Assembly: GCF_008831285.2 (NCBI RefSeq)
Contig: NC_045145.1
Location: forward strand, 16,056,802 to 16,120,801
Direction of reading: 5' to 3'
Length of the DNA: 64,000 nucleotides
Origin: Nymphaea colorata
Lineage: Eukaryota > Streptophyta > Magnoliopsida > Nymphaeales > Nymphaeaceae
Shown here: piece after piece, positions 46,909-63,033 of the stretch
How positions within the stretch are numbered: position 1 is the stretch's first letter
Layout: each line of letters begins with the position of its first letter
Notes under the pieces: model-generated
What the model saw: only the letters and a program-made list of their open reading frames with translations
Told to the model about the DNA's origin: nothing
Database searches by the model: none
Program-made: the position numbers and the translations under genes

Positions 46909-48656
46909 CTAGTAAGGAAAAGCTGCAGGCCCAGCAAAAGCAGAGGTCCTCTTCACGAATCTGCCTTTCATCCTCGGCCTCTTCTCTGCGTTTAGTTTTC
47001 GAACTTCGTAACGTATCTTCTTGGAGAAAAGCCTCGTCCTGCGCTTCTCTCTGTACCGTGACACCCTCGCTTCCCTCCCACCGTCGCAAATCCCCACGCG
47101 AAGTCCAACGCCGGCCTCACCGTATGAGCTCATCTCCATGTTCATACCCTGAAATTTTCAGAACTGTTAATTACTTGAAGTTTCAATCTGAAGAAAGCAA
47201 TGCTTGTATTTTGCTTTACTTTCTTGCTCCTTATGTAATTAATAATTGAGTGTGATTAATGCTAATCTCATGCTCTGTCTCGTTAAGCAGCTCGATTATC
47301 AGTCGCCGTCGACAGCGAAAACCCTTCAATTATGGCCAAAACCGTCAACATTTGTCGCCGGCTGGAAACAAAATTTCGTCATGGAAAGAGACAACACCTC
47401 AGAAAAGGACATCGCCTTCATCTTCAGGCTTCCCTTTTTCTTTCCATTTTTGCTGGCATTCTTTATTTCCATGACATCTCGCGCTCTCTCTCTCACACAC
47501 ACATAATGGTTTAACTAAAATTAAGGCTTTTTCCCGAGCATATAGCCGGCCGGTGCAGTAGCACTGACGCTGTAATTAATGGTGCATGAACTCAATATAT
47601 GATTAACTTGAAGAGTATACGCACCATGAAGTCGGACCAGCACTCGTCCAGGCTTAGCTGCGGCCGATCTCCGGTAGTCCAAGGTGCACCCTGCCCGGCC
47701 CAGGCGGTTATCACGGCTTCATAGTTGAGACGCAAACAGATCCGCTTTGCCAATCCGCCATGGCCGCCGTCTCCCTCCGACGTGCAGCTCACCTGAACCT
47801 TCTCTTCTTCTTCATCCCCCGTCGTGGGCATGTCGTACTCGAAATTGAACTCCAAGGCGTCTCTCGACACGGCCATCTCTGCTGCGACCCTTTCTTGTGC
47901 CTCGTCCTCCTCTTCTACCTTGACCCTGCTGGCGAAGCAGTCCAACTCAGGCTGGTCTCTCGAGTCTAAGAGGCCCAGCCCCTCCATGCAGAAGGAATCG
48001 TCGTCAAGGCCCCTGCCCAGCAAGCTCTCTACATCGGCCGCAAAATCGGCGAGATCGACATCGGAAGGGAGGAAACACGGAAAATTGTCAAGACCACAAT
48101 TGGCCGCATCGATGTCATGGTCATTTGAATCCAAAGCCACCGAAGGCTTCTGATCCTCAGGACTATAGGTGGTGGTGGTTGCAGTAGTGGTACTAGACCC
48201 GGAGGAGCAGAATTCACCAACCATAGGATCGAATATGGGAACGCGATACAGAAGCTGTTCCTCGTTCTCTTCCTGCAGTTCATCTCCGAGCTCCGGCACC
48301 AGCAGCGGGTTGGTGGCGCCAGACGCTGGCTCCGCCGACTGATCGGACTTAGTCGCCTTAGCATGTGGGTGCGGCCTGACGGACCGGGCCTTCCTTGTGA
48401 ATCCCTTGTGCCACGAAGGCAAGAGGCCTCCGTCCTCGGTCCTGACCGAAGTCGACGACGAAGTCTTCAGACGGACGCGCTCATGGCGCTGAGCCAGAGG
48501 GTTGGCGGAGTGAATTACGGCGTCGCACGCCTGACAGAGGAACGCATCGTCGGCGGCGCAGTACCAGCGAGCGCGCCGCTTGCGGCAATCCTCGCACGGC
48601 CGAGCCGTCTTGCCGCCAACGGCGTTGGCGACCTTCTTCTCCATTCCAGTACTCAT
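46909..48656 (-). CDS. Single-B-box CONSTANS-like zinc-finger factor (BBX group III, COL16-like)
   Basis: Two exons (48656-47625 and 47148-46909) close in phase to 423 residues. One B-box zinc finger lies at about 21-62 ([20 protein letters not shown], then CQAC and the [13 protein letters not shown] block). A C-terminal CCT domain begins about residue 369 ([20 protein letters not shown]) and includes the nuclear-import region [11 protein letters not shown]. Only one B-box is present, which with the [16 protein letters not shown]-type middle motif and ADVESLLG block places it with BBX14-17/COL16. These nuclear proteins regulate flowering time, chlorophyll accumulation and senescence; the specific role here is inferred. 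The single intron (476 bp) separates the acidic middle region from the CCT exon, the usual position in this group. Confidence 0.95.
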
Positions 48657-52126
<3,470 letters not shown>

Positions 52127-53116
52127 GTGGCACAACTTGTCTCACACGCCCATGACTACTGTGTGGTGATGTTTAGTGACAGGCATTGGGTGCAATCAAT
52201 CAAGAGAATTTTGATATCGATACAAAATGGAAAGAAAGAAACCTCGCCAACGTAGACCTGCGTGCTCACCGGAGCCACATGAGCTCCCCGGCCTTTCGAT
52301 TAATGCGGTTGGCCAGCCGAGTGGCTCATGGGGCAAATGCCACCTGAAAGGTGCCCGGCTCGACTAATATTTTGACTTGGTGGTGCCTGCTGGGTCAAGT
52401 TGACTCTACCAAAGTCTTGCTGAAAATAAAGTGTAGAATTTTTTAAAATTGATTACCATACAATCGATTATGTTGATCAAGCATGTATTTTGTTCATTTC
52501 TTTACTAAACCAATATGGATGTCATCTTTTGAGGAACTAACTCTTTTCTAATTGCTAGATATTTCACATGGAAGCATAGTTGCAGCATCAAGTGAACCGA
52601 GCCAACTACAGTCAACCACCTGATCATCTTTATAACTGAATTCAAACCGAGTTTATTTCAGATCGCCTGACCCATTTGCATGGTTTGCTAGGTGAGGTTG
52701 GTGAGGTTATGGGGGTTTGCAGTTTCTCTGGCTGTTTTGGGTTCGACCCGGATCGACCTTATTCCTCACACCTCTTTGCAGCTATGGCTAATTAGTGGTG
52801 CTGGTTCTTCTCATGAGCTGGGTCCGGTTAGCTGGTCTTTTGTTGATTCTGGCCGGGGCCTTGCGGTTTACCAGCCTCTCTTTCTCTTTGCACGCACCAG
52901 CAAGGCAGCATTATATACCATTCATGAAGCCTTGAATTTGCAAAAACTTGACATGTTGCACACATTATTCCTGAACCGGCCATGGGATCGAATCAGTTCG
53001 CCACCAATTTGAGTCGAATTCACTATTCAAACCATTTTTTATAACACTAATTAGCTCTAGAGCCAATTCTACTCAGTATCCTATTTTTGTAAGACTAGTT
53101 CAGGTACATTTAGAAA

Positions 53117-53294
53117 GGCCCTGAATGAATTGTTTGGTAAATGGGACAGTGTGTAACTGTAGCATGAATATGGTTCGAAGATTGGAACAGATTCATGGAA
53201 CACTTTGAAAAATGTTTTATAAATATGCTCAAAAAATTGGAACGATTCATGAAAAAGTTATAAACTGTTCCATTTGTCAAACGAGCTGAATGAC
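53117..53294. mobile_element. Small MITE-like inverted-repeat element
   Basis: The left end carries GAATTGTTTGGTAAATGGGA at 53127-53146. The reverse complement of the right end gives CAGCTCGTTTGACAAATGGA (53270-53289). The ends pair over about 27 bp with mismatches, enclosing an AT-rich core. At under 200 bp and without a frame it fits a non-autonomous DNA element. The flanking duplication is not clear. Confidence 0.5.
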
Positions 53295-53598
53295 TTTAAA
53301 ATAAAATTGTCAATATGGTCTAAGGTAATGTTTTGTCCCGTCTTAGCTCAACTAACGGGAATTTTCAATAAATCCTAGCGGAAACCAATCAACCAGCCCC
53401 AAACTTAACCAACCCCCTAGTGATTTTGAATAAAATATGGTAATAGTAGACTTGGTGCTTTTATGTTCAAAAGGAAGGTCCCACTGGGTGCATTAATTAT
53501 GATGGCTCCCCAATCACATGCACTCCATACCCATGTTTTCCAAGCCACATGAGGCGCAATTACTATGAACGAGAGAACTTTTCTTTCTAATTTAAGAC

Positions 53599-53830
53599 TA
53601 GCTGATTAGGATAAGAGTGGTGCATCCTTAGTATTGAAATCTTGACCTCCTCCGACACAAAAGGGCCTTAAACCAAACCCACCTAGCCGGATCTCGATCT
53701 CTTGTTGTCAACAGCAAACATATGTAATCGTATACTAGCTAATTAGGATCAGAGTGGCGCACCTCAAATATCGAACTCTTGACCTCATTCAACTCAAAGG
53801 TCGAGCTCTTGTTGGCACTAACCAGGGGCA
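53599..53830. repeat. Diverged tandem duplication, about 135-bp period
   Basis: Unit 1 starts ACTAGCTGATTAGGAT at 53599 and unit 2 starts ACTAGCTAATTAGGAT at 53734. Both continue with AGAGTGG-GCACCT, CTTGACCTC and CTCTTGTTG. Unit 2 lacks about 30 bp present in unit 1. No coding content. Confidence 0.75.
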
Positions 53831-55309
53831 GGTGCAAGGCCAGAGTTAGAGTTGGGCTATGTATGGGCAATTACCCACACAGATTCCTTAAAAAACAAAG
53901 CCTTCTTATTTTTATGCCGATATTTTTGAGTAATTTTTCTCATTTACATATTGGTGTTCCTTAAAAATTTTATATTTCTAATTAGTGCCTCCTTAGCCAA
54001 AATTTTCTCTGGCTCCACCCCTGGCACCAACAAATGCATGTTAACGTCCGCGGTAGCCCTCCAGGCACATCTGACAAGAACTGCATTTAATTAGGGTTGT
54101 ATGTTTATTTTGCCCTCTTTATCAATTGAATGTTTGATGGATAGGGCCTTTGTTGCTAGTGCACTATTTTGCTCTCACCGTCATTTTCCAATGGTTGACA
54201 TGTTTGTTGGTATTAGGAAATTCCCTCATGGGGGGCCTCAGCTCCAGCGCTTATCTTGAAGATTCTTTGCAGTTTTATTTGGAGAAATCCAAACGTCTCA
54301 CTGTCTCATTGAATTTTGGGGGTTGGAGAGGTAAAGTGTTTCCACACTGGTTAATTTTCTATGAGATTGAAAGTTCTAGTGTCTGATGGATAAGCTCAGG
54401 CCTTGAGAGCCCACTGAAATGCCAATATAGCCCTTGAATTTTTTGTATGAAGACCTATATGGTCTTTGACTAATTAACATCATATGCTTGTTTTGTTGAC
54501 CATGTGAGTTGAAGAGCTCCAAGTATGCTGTTGGATCAATGGCACAAGTGGTGCAGATGAGTTGCTCAACCTTCAAGTTGATGAAATCAAGAGGCCCCAT
54601 TTAGTCTTTTGCCATAATCTACCAATTGGGGTTCGACCTAGAGTTCTGTCACAACCCAGTGTGCTGTTGTTTTCGACTATAAAAGATCCCCGACCATGCA
54701 CTATGAACTCATGAGGCAAAGGGCACGGGGTTGGGGGAGCCGCTATGGCTTCTCTTCAGAGTGGTGGAACAATCGCCGCTCACCTTAAAGCTTAAAAAGA
54801 AGCTAGGGCCGAGCTCGACATGCACGTGTGTTAGCCTCTTAGAACTAAATATTCAACTTAAAACCTTCAAGTTGGTGGCAATCAAGTGCTTGATAACTGA
54901 TTGAGTAGGTTCTTGACGTAATCTCTCGATTCAGGGTTTGACCAACAGGAGAGTCGAATGCTAGGACGATTGCCCCTTTTGAGGTTTTGGGGAAAAAATT
55001 TTGTTATAGTTTTTAAAAAATTTAGTTTGGCCCTTGTAAAATTTTCGAAAAATATATAGTTTAGGTCCCTACAAAAGTTTTGAAAAATATAGTTCAACTT
55101 TCTCAAGAAAAAAAAAATTCTTGACTCCGCCCCTGAGTTTGACTTAAGGCCTTCAAGTTGATGGCAGCCATGAGTTTGACAAATGATTAATCATTCAGTG
55201 TAGCTGCTAATATTCCACCTAACTAGCCTCACCACTTCTTGTCAACTAAATTGCCAGAACCCTCTCTCTCCCTCCCTCAAAGTTAGGCATGCCATAGACA
55301 TTATATAAA

Positions 55310-55480
55310 AACTTTAACAACCTGACTCACTTCACTTTTGGGTTCAGACTCCTAGTCTAAAGGATCCCAACCCACCCCCCTATCGATTTTGGCTCCAGTC
55401 TCCAAAAAAGCTATGAACCAAGACAACCATCTATTTAATAACCTCCTTTATAAGCCAAGTCTCGACCTCTTTTCCTTGCC
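55310..55480 (-). mobile_element. Decayed LTR relic of the TRIM family
   Basis: Landmarks of the LTR at 63545-63736 recur in order and orientation: AACAACCTGACTC, GGATCCCAACCCA, CGATTTTGGCTCCAGTC, AAAAAGCTATGAACCA, GACAACCATC, CCTCCTTTATAAG. Identity is clearly lower than between the two copies at the window's right edge. No partner LTR or primer-binding site is adjacent, so it is an old solo LTR or fragment. Confidence 0.7.
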
Positions 55481-57903
55481 ATAGGGGCTTCACCGACTTG
55501 CAGAAAGGATAGACATAAACTCTATTCCACTAGAGACTTCTACCACATATGGAAGTATTTCCTTATGTCATAGAAGCCATTATTGACCTATGAGCTTTCA
55601 AAGTAGGACCCAAATATCAGAGTCGAAACGCTTCCAATATGCAAATGAGGGGTGGGGTCGTTTGCTTATTTCCTGCCCATTCCTACTCCAATTCCATCCA
55701 GAATTCCAATGCATTTAGTTGGCTCAGATTCGAATCTTTTGCATCCCTACCAAATTTTAGAATATGATTACAACTCCTTGACTTAGACAGCCTCCCAAGT
55801 GTTCTAGGAGGCATGTGAACTATCGTAAATTGATATAGAAATCATATCACCCAATTGCTTGATAAAGAGGGATTGACATTCATGATATGTTGGGTAAGAT
55901 TGGGTCCCTCCTATATTTGACAAAACAAATTAATGTTACTGTTCCTATATGCCCATCATCTTCTACTGAAGATCCATCGGATCACTCTCACCCACGAGAT
56001 TTGAATATATGGTGGGCTTCGCCATAGATTCTCCAAACAAATCAACACTATTAAAATGAAGATAAGCTTGGGAGGGGAGTTCAAAGTCCATATTGTATAC
56101 GCAAGACAACTTCCAAGTGGCAGGCCTTCGTTTCCTCCAAAATAGACATCCAAACGTAAATCAGATTGAAATTTGAACTTTTCTTAATGTTTACCTTCAG
56201 CATAAAAACTCCGGTCGCCTGTGTGAACCTATAGTACATCCTCTTTGAAATTTCAATTTGAAAAGTTACTTTTTGCATCATAACTCTTGAATTCTTAGAT
56301 CAATTTGATCGTGTTCCTCCTAATTATGCTCATACTTTTCGTTTTCAGGATGTCACGTTTCATGATTCTTGCATGTGTGGCGTGTGCTTACGAATGCTGT
56401 TTATCGTTATTATATTCATGGGTTGCAGAAATTTTGCGTTGTGCAAGGAGGAAATTTTCTTCGTAAACCTCGGAAGCCTTTTTTTTTTTTTGAGGTCTTG
56501 GCAGAGGGGACGTGGGAGCTGCGCGGCCATGGATGTTGTGCATCGACGGCCGTGGATGTGAGCCTTTCGAGCAGCCTCTAGTTACATCTTTGGGCCTCCA
56601 CCAAGCGTCTTCTTCCGCGTGGTGAATCACGAATGATTGAGCTTGCTTCCGTTGCCTTCCATCTTGAAAGCGATCCTTTAGCCGGCGTCCATCTTCAGAA
56701 ATGAATGGTACTGTCCGGGAAGAATTAAGGGCCATCCATGAGCCATGTAAGAAAAGTAAGCTTTCCATCACAGGCATGCATTTTTTCCGGCGTCCGATCG
56801 CCACTCCACCTTCATTAAGATCAGATCATCATGCGGCTGCAGATCATTCGTCGCTCTCTCTCTCTCTCCGACCATCGCTACTCAGCTGGGCAGCAGTAAA
56901 ATCGAAACCATTCTAATGGCAGAGCTTAATCAATTTGTTCTGTTTTTGGAACATAATCAGTGTAAATGTTGAGGTCACTCTGTCAACGCATTTGCTTTTT
57001 TTGGATATTCATATATTCTCATTCAAATATGAATGAAGAAAAGTTGTGTTCGAATTTGAATCTGACTTCGTCGGTATTCACTATTTGCATTCGCATGTGA
57101 AAAAAGAAAAGTCGTATTTAAATCTGAATCCACTTTTACAATTTGAATTTGATTAGAACACCAATTTTTTACATTTATATTCAAATCTGAATTTTGAATC
57201 GAATTTGGCTGATTTTCAAAATGTAAAAGCATTTGATATAGGATATTTGCTTAAAACTAAATCTGATCCGGGTCCAATCATATGTCAGTTCTTAAATCTG
57301 AATCCAAACCAATTTCTTAGTTAAATTAGATATTAAATTTTGTCTCATATATGATTTGTCTAGAATGATTCCATCAAATATTCAATCCAAATCGGATATA
57401 TATACCAACTTCATATAAACCCCTAAATCGTCGTTGGGAAATGGCTTGCCGTGAGAAGGGAATGCGTGCAACTTCCCGGTAGTCATGGTTTAAGTCTATT
57501 CTTCAACTCAAACTCATGACGATTGAAAAGTACTGTGAGCAATATCAAGAAGGAAGGACTGTTATTTCTCGTAAAGTTTGCCCCCATGGGGGCAGATGAA
57601 CATTGGTTTTATCTGGTGTCACGGAATGGGCCTGACGAGGAAAACCGGATTCATTAGGTAGCCGATCTGAGAGTGTCATACACGTATACTCGTATCAGTT
57701 TTTTCATATTCTAGTAAATAATTTCTTGTTAATTTTTTTATAATTTTCATTTTTTTAATAAATGTTTTACAATATTTTGTGCTGATTCAATTGAATCAGC
57801 GAACTGAACAATTCACCGAATGAGCAGCCTCGCCATTTAATTCATAAAATTATGACACAGGTTTGCATATTGGTCAAAAGAAGTTCTCCCTCTCTCACTC
57901 TCT

Positions 57904-57908
<5 letters not shown>

Positions 57909-57936
<28 letters not shown>
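57909..57936. repeat. (AT)14 microsatellite
   Basis: An uninterrupted AT dinucleotide run preceded by a short CT run (about 57888-57907), the same CT-then-AT arrangement seen at 52015 but without the AG arm. Confidence 0.95.
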
Positions 57937-57939
<3 letters not shown>

Positions 57940-58209
57940 ATTGTTTTTTGTAAAATTTGAGAAAGTCTAGTAATATGCCAAATTACGAGGAATTGTGACT
58001 AGATTGCAAAAAAAAGCTGTACTAAAACAAATTTTGCTTAATGTTTTCTTTTTATGAACTATGCCTTTTGAATTATTTTAACAACATAAGTGGTCATTGT
58101 AATCTTTCAAACATTAGGCAGTTTTTTAAAGTGCATTAAAAGTTGAGTAAGTTTTATGCAATTCTATAACAAGTTAACAATCCCAATCCCAAAATTCATG
58201 GATAATTTT

Positions 58210-58390
58210 GAAGGTCTGGGCATCAGGCCGGACCGGGCCGATAACAGTTGAGCATGGGCTGGCCCGACACCCGAAAATCGAGTTCAGACTCGACACTCGA
58301 CATCCAAGCCCAGGCCCAATCGAGCCAAGTACCTGATACTGATTGGGTCGAATACCGAGTACCCATCGGATACCCAAGCCCGATGCCCAA
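58210..58390. repeat. Degenerate GGCCCGA/CCAAGCCC repeat block
   Basis: Motifs such as GGACCGGGCC, GGCCCGACACCCGA, CCAAGCCCAGGCCCAA and CCCAAGCCCGATGCCC recur on both strands over about 180 bp in otherwise AT-rich DNA. It resembles the low-complexity interior of a decayed transposable element. No termini were found. Confidence 0.5.
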
Positions 58391-58590
58391 GCTTACTTTT
58401 GAAGGTGTTTAATAAAAAAAAACACTGTAGAACACATGTATGAAAAAAACACTATATTAGTGTTTCAGAAAACCAGGTGTGATCATAGATACTATTTCTA
58501 GCTAAACATAGTCACGCCATGTTTTCTGAAGTAATAAAATGCTGTTTCTTGATTAATATGTGTTTAAGAGAATGTGTTCTAATACCATAA

Positions 58591-59534
58591 TGTTCTTAGA
58601 AAGCACGGCCAAAAGTTTTTCTTCTGTAATTATCTGGGGAGGGCTTTTCTTGTCTTGCTCTAGAAAAGAAAAGGAAACTGAATGCATTATCCGCTTCTCT
58701 TCCACGTCTATTTTCTTGATTTCTCCATAACAATGGTAAGGCGAGCCTGTGCAGCTCCCACCAAGATCCACATCTGGTCAAGCCTGCAAACAGAAACAGT
58801 GCTAGCGATACATGGGTTGAAAAAATGAGTACTTTTTTCTTATTAAATATTTTAAAAGTTCTATTACTTATTTTTTTAAAAAAAATTAAGAATGCATCTG
58901 GTTCAGGCCGACGCATGTTGGCAATGTATATCTCTTTTTAAGGTTCGCCGACATGAAATGGAAACGAATATTTAGAAGATTAAACCCTCACGCATAAAAA
59001 AGTGGCGTATTGTCTCTAGTGGAGTAGAAACATGATAAATCTATTTTCTCAAGCCTGACAACCATTTGTTTTCAAGAAAGAGAGAGAGAGAGAGGTACCC
59101 AAAGTGATTTCTAGTTGCGATCCGACAGAGGTCATTCCGTAGTCCTGCCTACAAAGAAATTTTGTTATTTAGATAAGCAGAGAGCAACAATAAGTTCAAC
59201 CTTGATGTGATGAAGAACCAAGAGTATTAATTACAAGCAAAATGATGGTATGTGGTAATAAAAAACATGAGATTTTAAGTTCTCCCACCATGAAACCAAA
59301 ATAAAGAACGAATCAAAAGAACTATATCCTAATGACAACAAACAAGCAGATTGGGTGAGGAAGAAAAAGAACTTAGAGTTTTCTCTTCCATTTCTTCAAA
59401 CAGAAAGGTAGTTAACATCCTTCGTCTGCATGTCGAACTAAAAGACCTGCAGTGTAAGACAAGGGTAATGTTCTTGTGAATTCAAGAAGGGATAAAAAAA
59501 AAGGGACTAATTAATAGGTATGCGATTCCATACT
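58591..59534 (-). other. Possible spliced 3' UTR of RPL15
   Basis: Downstream of the RPL15 stop on the minus strand, splice-like signals occur in order: a GTATGG donor at about 59533, then acceptors ACTGCAG (exon from 59446), TTTGTAG (about 59147) and GTTTGCAG (about 58784). The last is followed by an open, unassigned stretch to about 58590. None extends the L15 frame. If used, these would form a multi-exon 3' UTR; if not, the interval is plain spacer. Confidence 0.3.
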
Positions 59535-59579
59535 TGTTGAGTTGATGAAATAGGGTCTTGGTCATGTTTCTCAAACGGT

Positions 59580-62500
59580 TCAAGCAGATGATGAATCAGC
59601 TTCAGATGACGCAGCTTTCTTCTTTGCAAAGTACTCCTCTGCTTGAGCCAAGTTCTTCGCAACCGAAGGTTTCACCCACTTTTTCCTCCCAGGCAGCACA
59701 GTTAGAGTGCATCCAGCAGCTTCCAGCTTCTCTTTAGCTGAAGTGGAGAAGGTACGAGCTTTCACATGCAGCTTAGTACTCAGTTCACCATCTCCTAAGA
59801 TCTGTTCATCCAGTTTGGGTTGCATTTGAACCATAAATACTTGCCATATGCAACCTTACAATGATCCTAGCTATTACAATTTTGCATGCAAATTGTCTAC
59901 CAGGAAAAGGACATGCTATATTCTCAAGGGCAAGAAAATCCACATGTCAGCCTACTAAGATGGTTGCCATTATGCATATTGGGGAGCATGTAAATATAGC
60001 TGCACCTTTTTCAAATTTCATCATTTTCTCCTACATTTGCATCCTCTAATTATGTTGAGAAGAGACTTTTTGTTCCAAGACATGTTAGCCTTTTCATCAA
60101 ATCCTTTCACAAACTGTTTCACATGAAGAATCTTTTGTTTTCAAAGAAGAAACATGAAGAGAGCAATGGATCAATATTGCAATTCCATTCTAACCTCACT
60201 TCAGGAGAAAAAAAAAAACTCATCAACCATCCAGAAATCAAAGCACAGTAAAATGAGACCTATGAACCATATGTGTGCATTTCTTCAAGAAACTTGAAAG
60301 TGTTGGTCAAATTTCAGGAAATGGGCTATAAGATGGGCCTTAGTGTTTCATATTTTTCTTATTTGTTTTCAGGCACAAAATAAAACAATAAGTAGAATGA
60401 GATTTTCCGTTTCCACAAGAAAAATGCCATGCAGATAATTTAGAGAGGAAAAGCAACTCGGTGGACCTTCCAGAGAAAATCACAATGCTTGAAACATCAA
60501 GAACAAGAGCTCTAAATTTCAATTACATGCAGAAGGAAAGCTAAAACTCCAGTATAACAGGCAGATGGGAAAATAAAAGCATACCTTTAAAGGAAGTCTC
60601 CTTTCCCTACCGGATGGGTTTATCAATCCTCTTGTCTTCAGGGACTCCAGCGATACTTCATCCCCTTCCTTAAAGCCTGCGGCTTCAATATCTTTCAAGT
60701 TCACAGGAACATACTTCGGTTTACCTGCATGCATACCTGAAAACCAAGGGATAGCAATTAATCAATAGAATACATAAAAGAGGTGTTACAGATATCATCC
60801 CTTGGAAATTTTTGCAGCAAGGAGTAGCTTGTATGAAGGGAAGAAAAAGGTTGAGAGCAGGAGGCAGATGTGGAGCAGATAAAACAACAACAGATTCACA
60901 TCAAGCCACAATAATTATCAGAAGATGTTGAAGAATCACAAGGTTTGTCACAGCATTAGCAAAACCATAGTATTGGAGACTGAGGTGATACATCAGACAC
61001 TCTTGAATTCAGAAGCCGTTCTGGCATCAGAACAAGAAGGCTCATTCATTGGATTCTCAACTGATATACATGTATGTTTACATTCATAGAGTAGCTCAAT
61101 ACATTTGCTTCCTAAACCACAAAAAACAGCCAATTACTGGAGTACAAACGATAACTCTGCCTGTTTGTACATTGACAGAATGGGCCAATGCACTCACTTC
61201 AGCATCCAAGTAACAAAATCCATCCATCTGTTGGAACTAAAGTTGGTGTGAGACACTTTTATGACAGCAATCATGTCTAAGACTTGAAACTAATAGTTAT
61301 GAGAACATAAATTTAGAAACTAAATTGTGAACTGTTTCTCTCCGATGGCATTAAAACAAAAGTTAACTTAGTCTGTTGACTAACCAGGTATAATGGGATA
61401 TACTTTGGCATAAGGAGCCACTTGCAAGGAGTGAGAGTAAAGACTCAAACATTTTCTTCAGAGAAACTGTCTATGGACTTCTGTGCAAAACATGAACGGG
61501 CATTACTGAGATAAATTAGACTATGTGGTCCATTATCCCTTAAGAATTGGATCATCATCAAACTAAATGTAGATTCTTGATCCGTCCACAGGAGGATAGC
61601 CAGCAAATGTTGAAGACCATATTTCTCCAAGAAGGTAGCTGGTAAATGATGAATGTAGACAAACGCTAGGTTAGGACTTACTAGCATGCAGAGGAAACAT
61701 ATGCAGATTCCCCCCATTCCTTTGAATGTTCTTCCATGTAACCTAGGAATATGCACTGACTATCGTCAACCATCAAGGAGAACTAATAAAAACTGGCATG
61801 ACGGGATTTAGCCGCTAAATCCCTCACAAGCATTGGAAAAGAGGTATCATCCTATTTTATGCAATGCCTCTTCAATCTCATATGGAAGGCTTCTCAAGAA
61901 AGTTGTTGAACCATAACATGATTTTCAAATACAAGTGAATAGATCAGAACAAAATGAGAGAGCTGAGGTAAATCAAGGTACAAAGGATGGTTCAGCCAAA
62001 GTGGTTAACAAATGGAGGACAGGATAGAAGAAAAGCAGCCAATAATGTTGCTTTTGTAGACTGCAGGCAGGAAGCCATTGTACAGCTTCTTCTTCAGGCA
62101 CTCGTAAAATAATGGCAAAAGTATAAATCCACTTCTGGTCATTCATTACTGGTCTTAGTATTCAGAAGTGATGAGAACGGAAAGTAGTTGCACCGTTTAT
62201 CAGCTTCAAAATGCAACAAACCCACATATAGGTAGTACCGATCTCCCTGAACTTTCATAGAATGTCGCCTATAGTTATCATTCAAAAAGAATAAACGCTG
62301 CTTGATTATCATAATTCAATTGCGATGGTGCAAAAGCACCAAGGCTTCTTTTTCTCGCCAAGCAGGATATCATCTTGAACTAAGCCCCAGAAACTTCTAC
62401 TTACTCCAGCTTTCAAAATATCATTTTCAGTAGGATTTCGATTTTATTCGTAATCTTAAACCTTAACCGCCAACTCAGACTACCAAAACAATTCAAGAAA

Positions 62501-63033
62501 CAATCAAGCAGAACTTTATAAGTAAATGGAGATGGAAATGCAGAGAGAACAGTTACCCCCAGCAATGCCGCGCAATTTCGGGATTCGCCGGTACAACGGC
62601 ATCTGCCCACCCTCGAAACCAGGCCTAACGCCGGGGCCTGACCTGGACTTCTGGCCTCTCATGCCGAACCCGCAGCTGTTCCCCTGCCCCGCCGCAATAC
62701 CTCTTCCCTTCCTCTTCTGTCTCTTCCTGGAACCAGGCTGCGGCCCCAAATTGTCGAGCCTAAACCTACCTGTAAACCAGATAACCATCAAGCATATCAA
62801 CAATGACAACAAAGAAACACAACCATCCTCATTTCTAGGAAAACCACAACACAGTAAACCATCATATAAATCGACCAACAAGCTCAGTGGAGCAACTCAC
62901 CAACAGGAGCACTGGTTTCATTGGCGACGGGTGGTGAAGAAATCCGGCAGACGATAGAGATGGTTGGTTGGTTCTTCCTTCTTCTCAAAACCAATGGGGG
63001 AAGGATGCAATTGAGGTTCCCTGCAGCAGACAT
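59580..63033 (-). CDS. RPL15: Plastid 50S ribosomal protein L15 (uL15c), nuclear-encoded
   Basis: Four exons (63033-62901, 62769-62557, 60736-60585, 59801-59580) close in phase to 239 residues. The first about 36 residues are basic and Ser-containing and end in a VCR motif, like a plastid transit peptide. The bacterial-type L15 domain follows: [71 protein letters not shown]. The plant-plastid extension [20 protein letters not shown] ends in an Ala/Lys/Ser tail. The protein is a structural part of the large chloroplast ribosomal subunit. The start was taken at 63033 because only this Met is in frame with the domain. A second transit-like Met at about 63172 lies upstream across a possible intron but would enter in the wrong frame. 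The 1.8-kb second intron shows no gene. Confidence 0.92.

Larger units (their letters stand above)
52127..58590. other. Repeat-rich spacer without recognised genes
   Basis: It holds a MITE-like inverted-repeat element (53117-53294), a tandem duplication (53599-53830), a decayed LTR relic (55310-55480), an (AT)14 run (57909-57936) and a GGCCCGA-rich block (58210-58390). Blocks ending GACTCCGCCCCTG (about 55118-55133) and GGCTCCACCCCTGG (about 54011-54024) precede related AT-rich stretches and look like fragments of one degenerate repeat. The longest open frame (56388-56804, minus) has no family resemblance. Confidence 0.5.

Noticed and set aside
56388-56804. 138-codon minus-strand frame
   Set aside because: No family resemblance, no splice-consistent partner exons, biased basic composition; not supportable as a gene.
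62526-62957. 143-codon plus-strand frame
   Set aside because: Antisense of RPL15 exons 1 and 2, which carry clear L15 motifs on the other strand.
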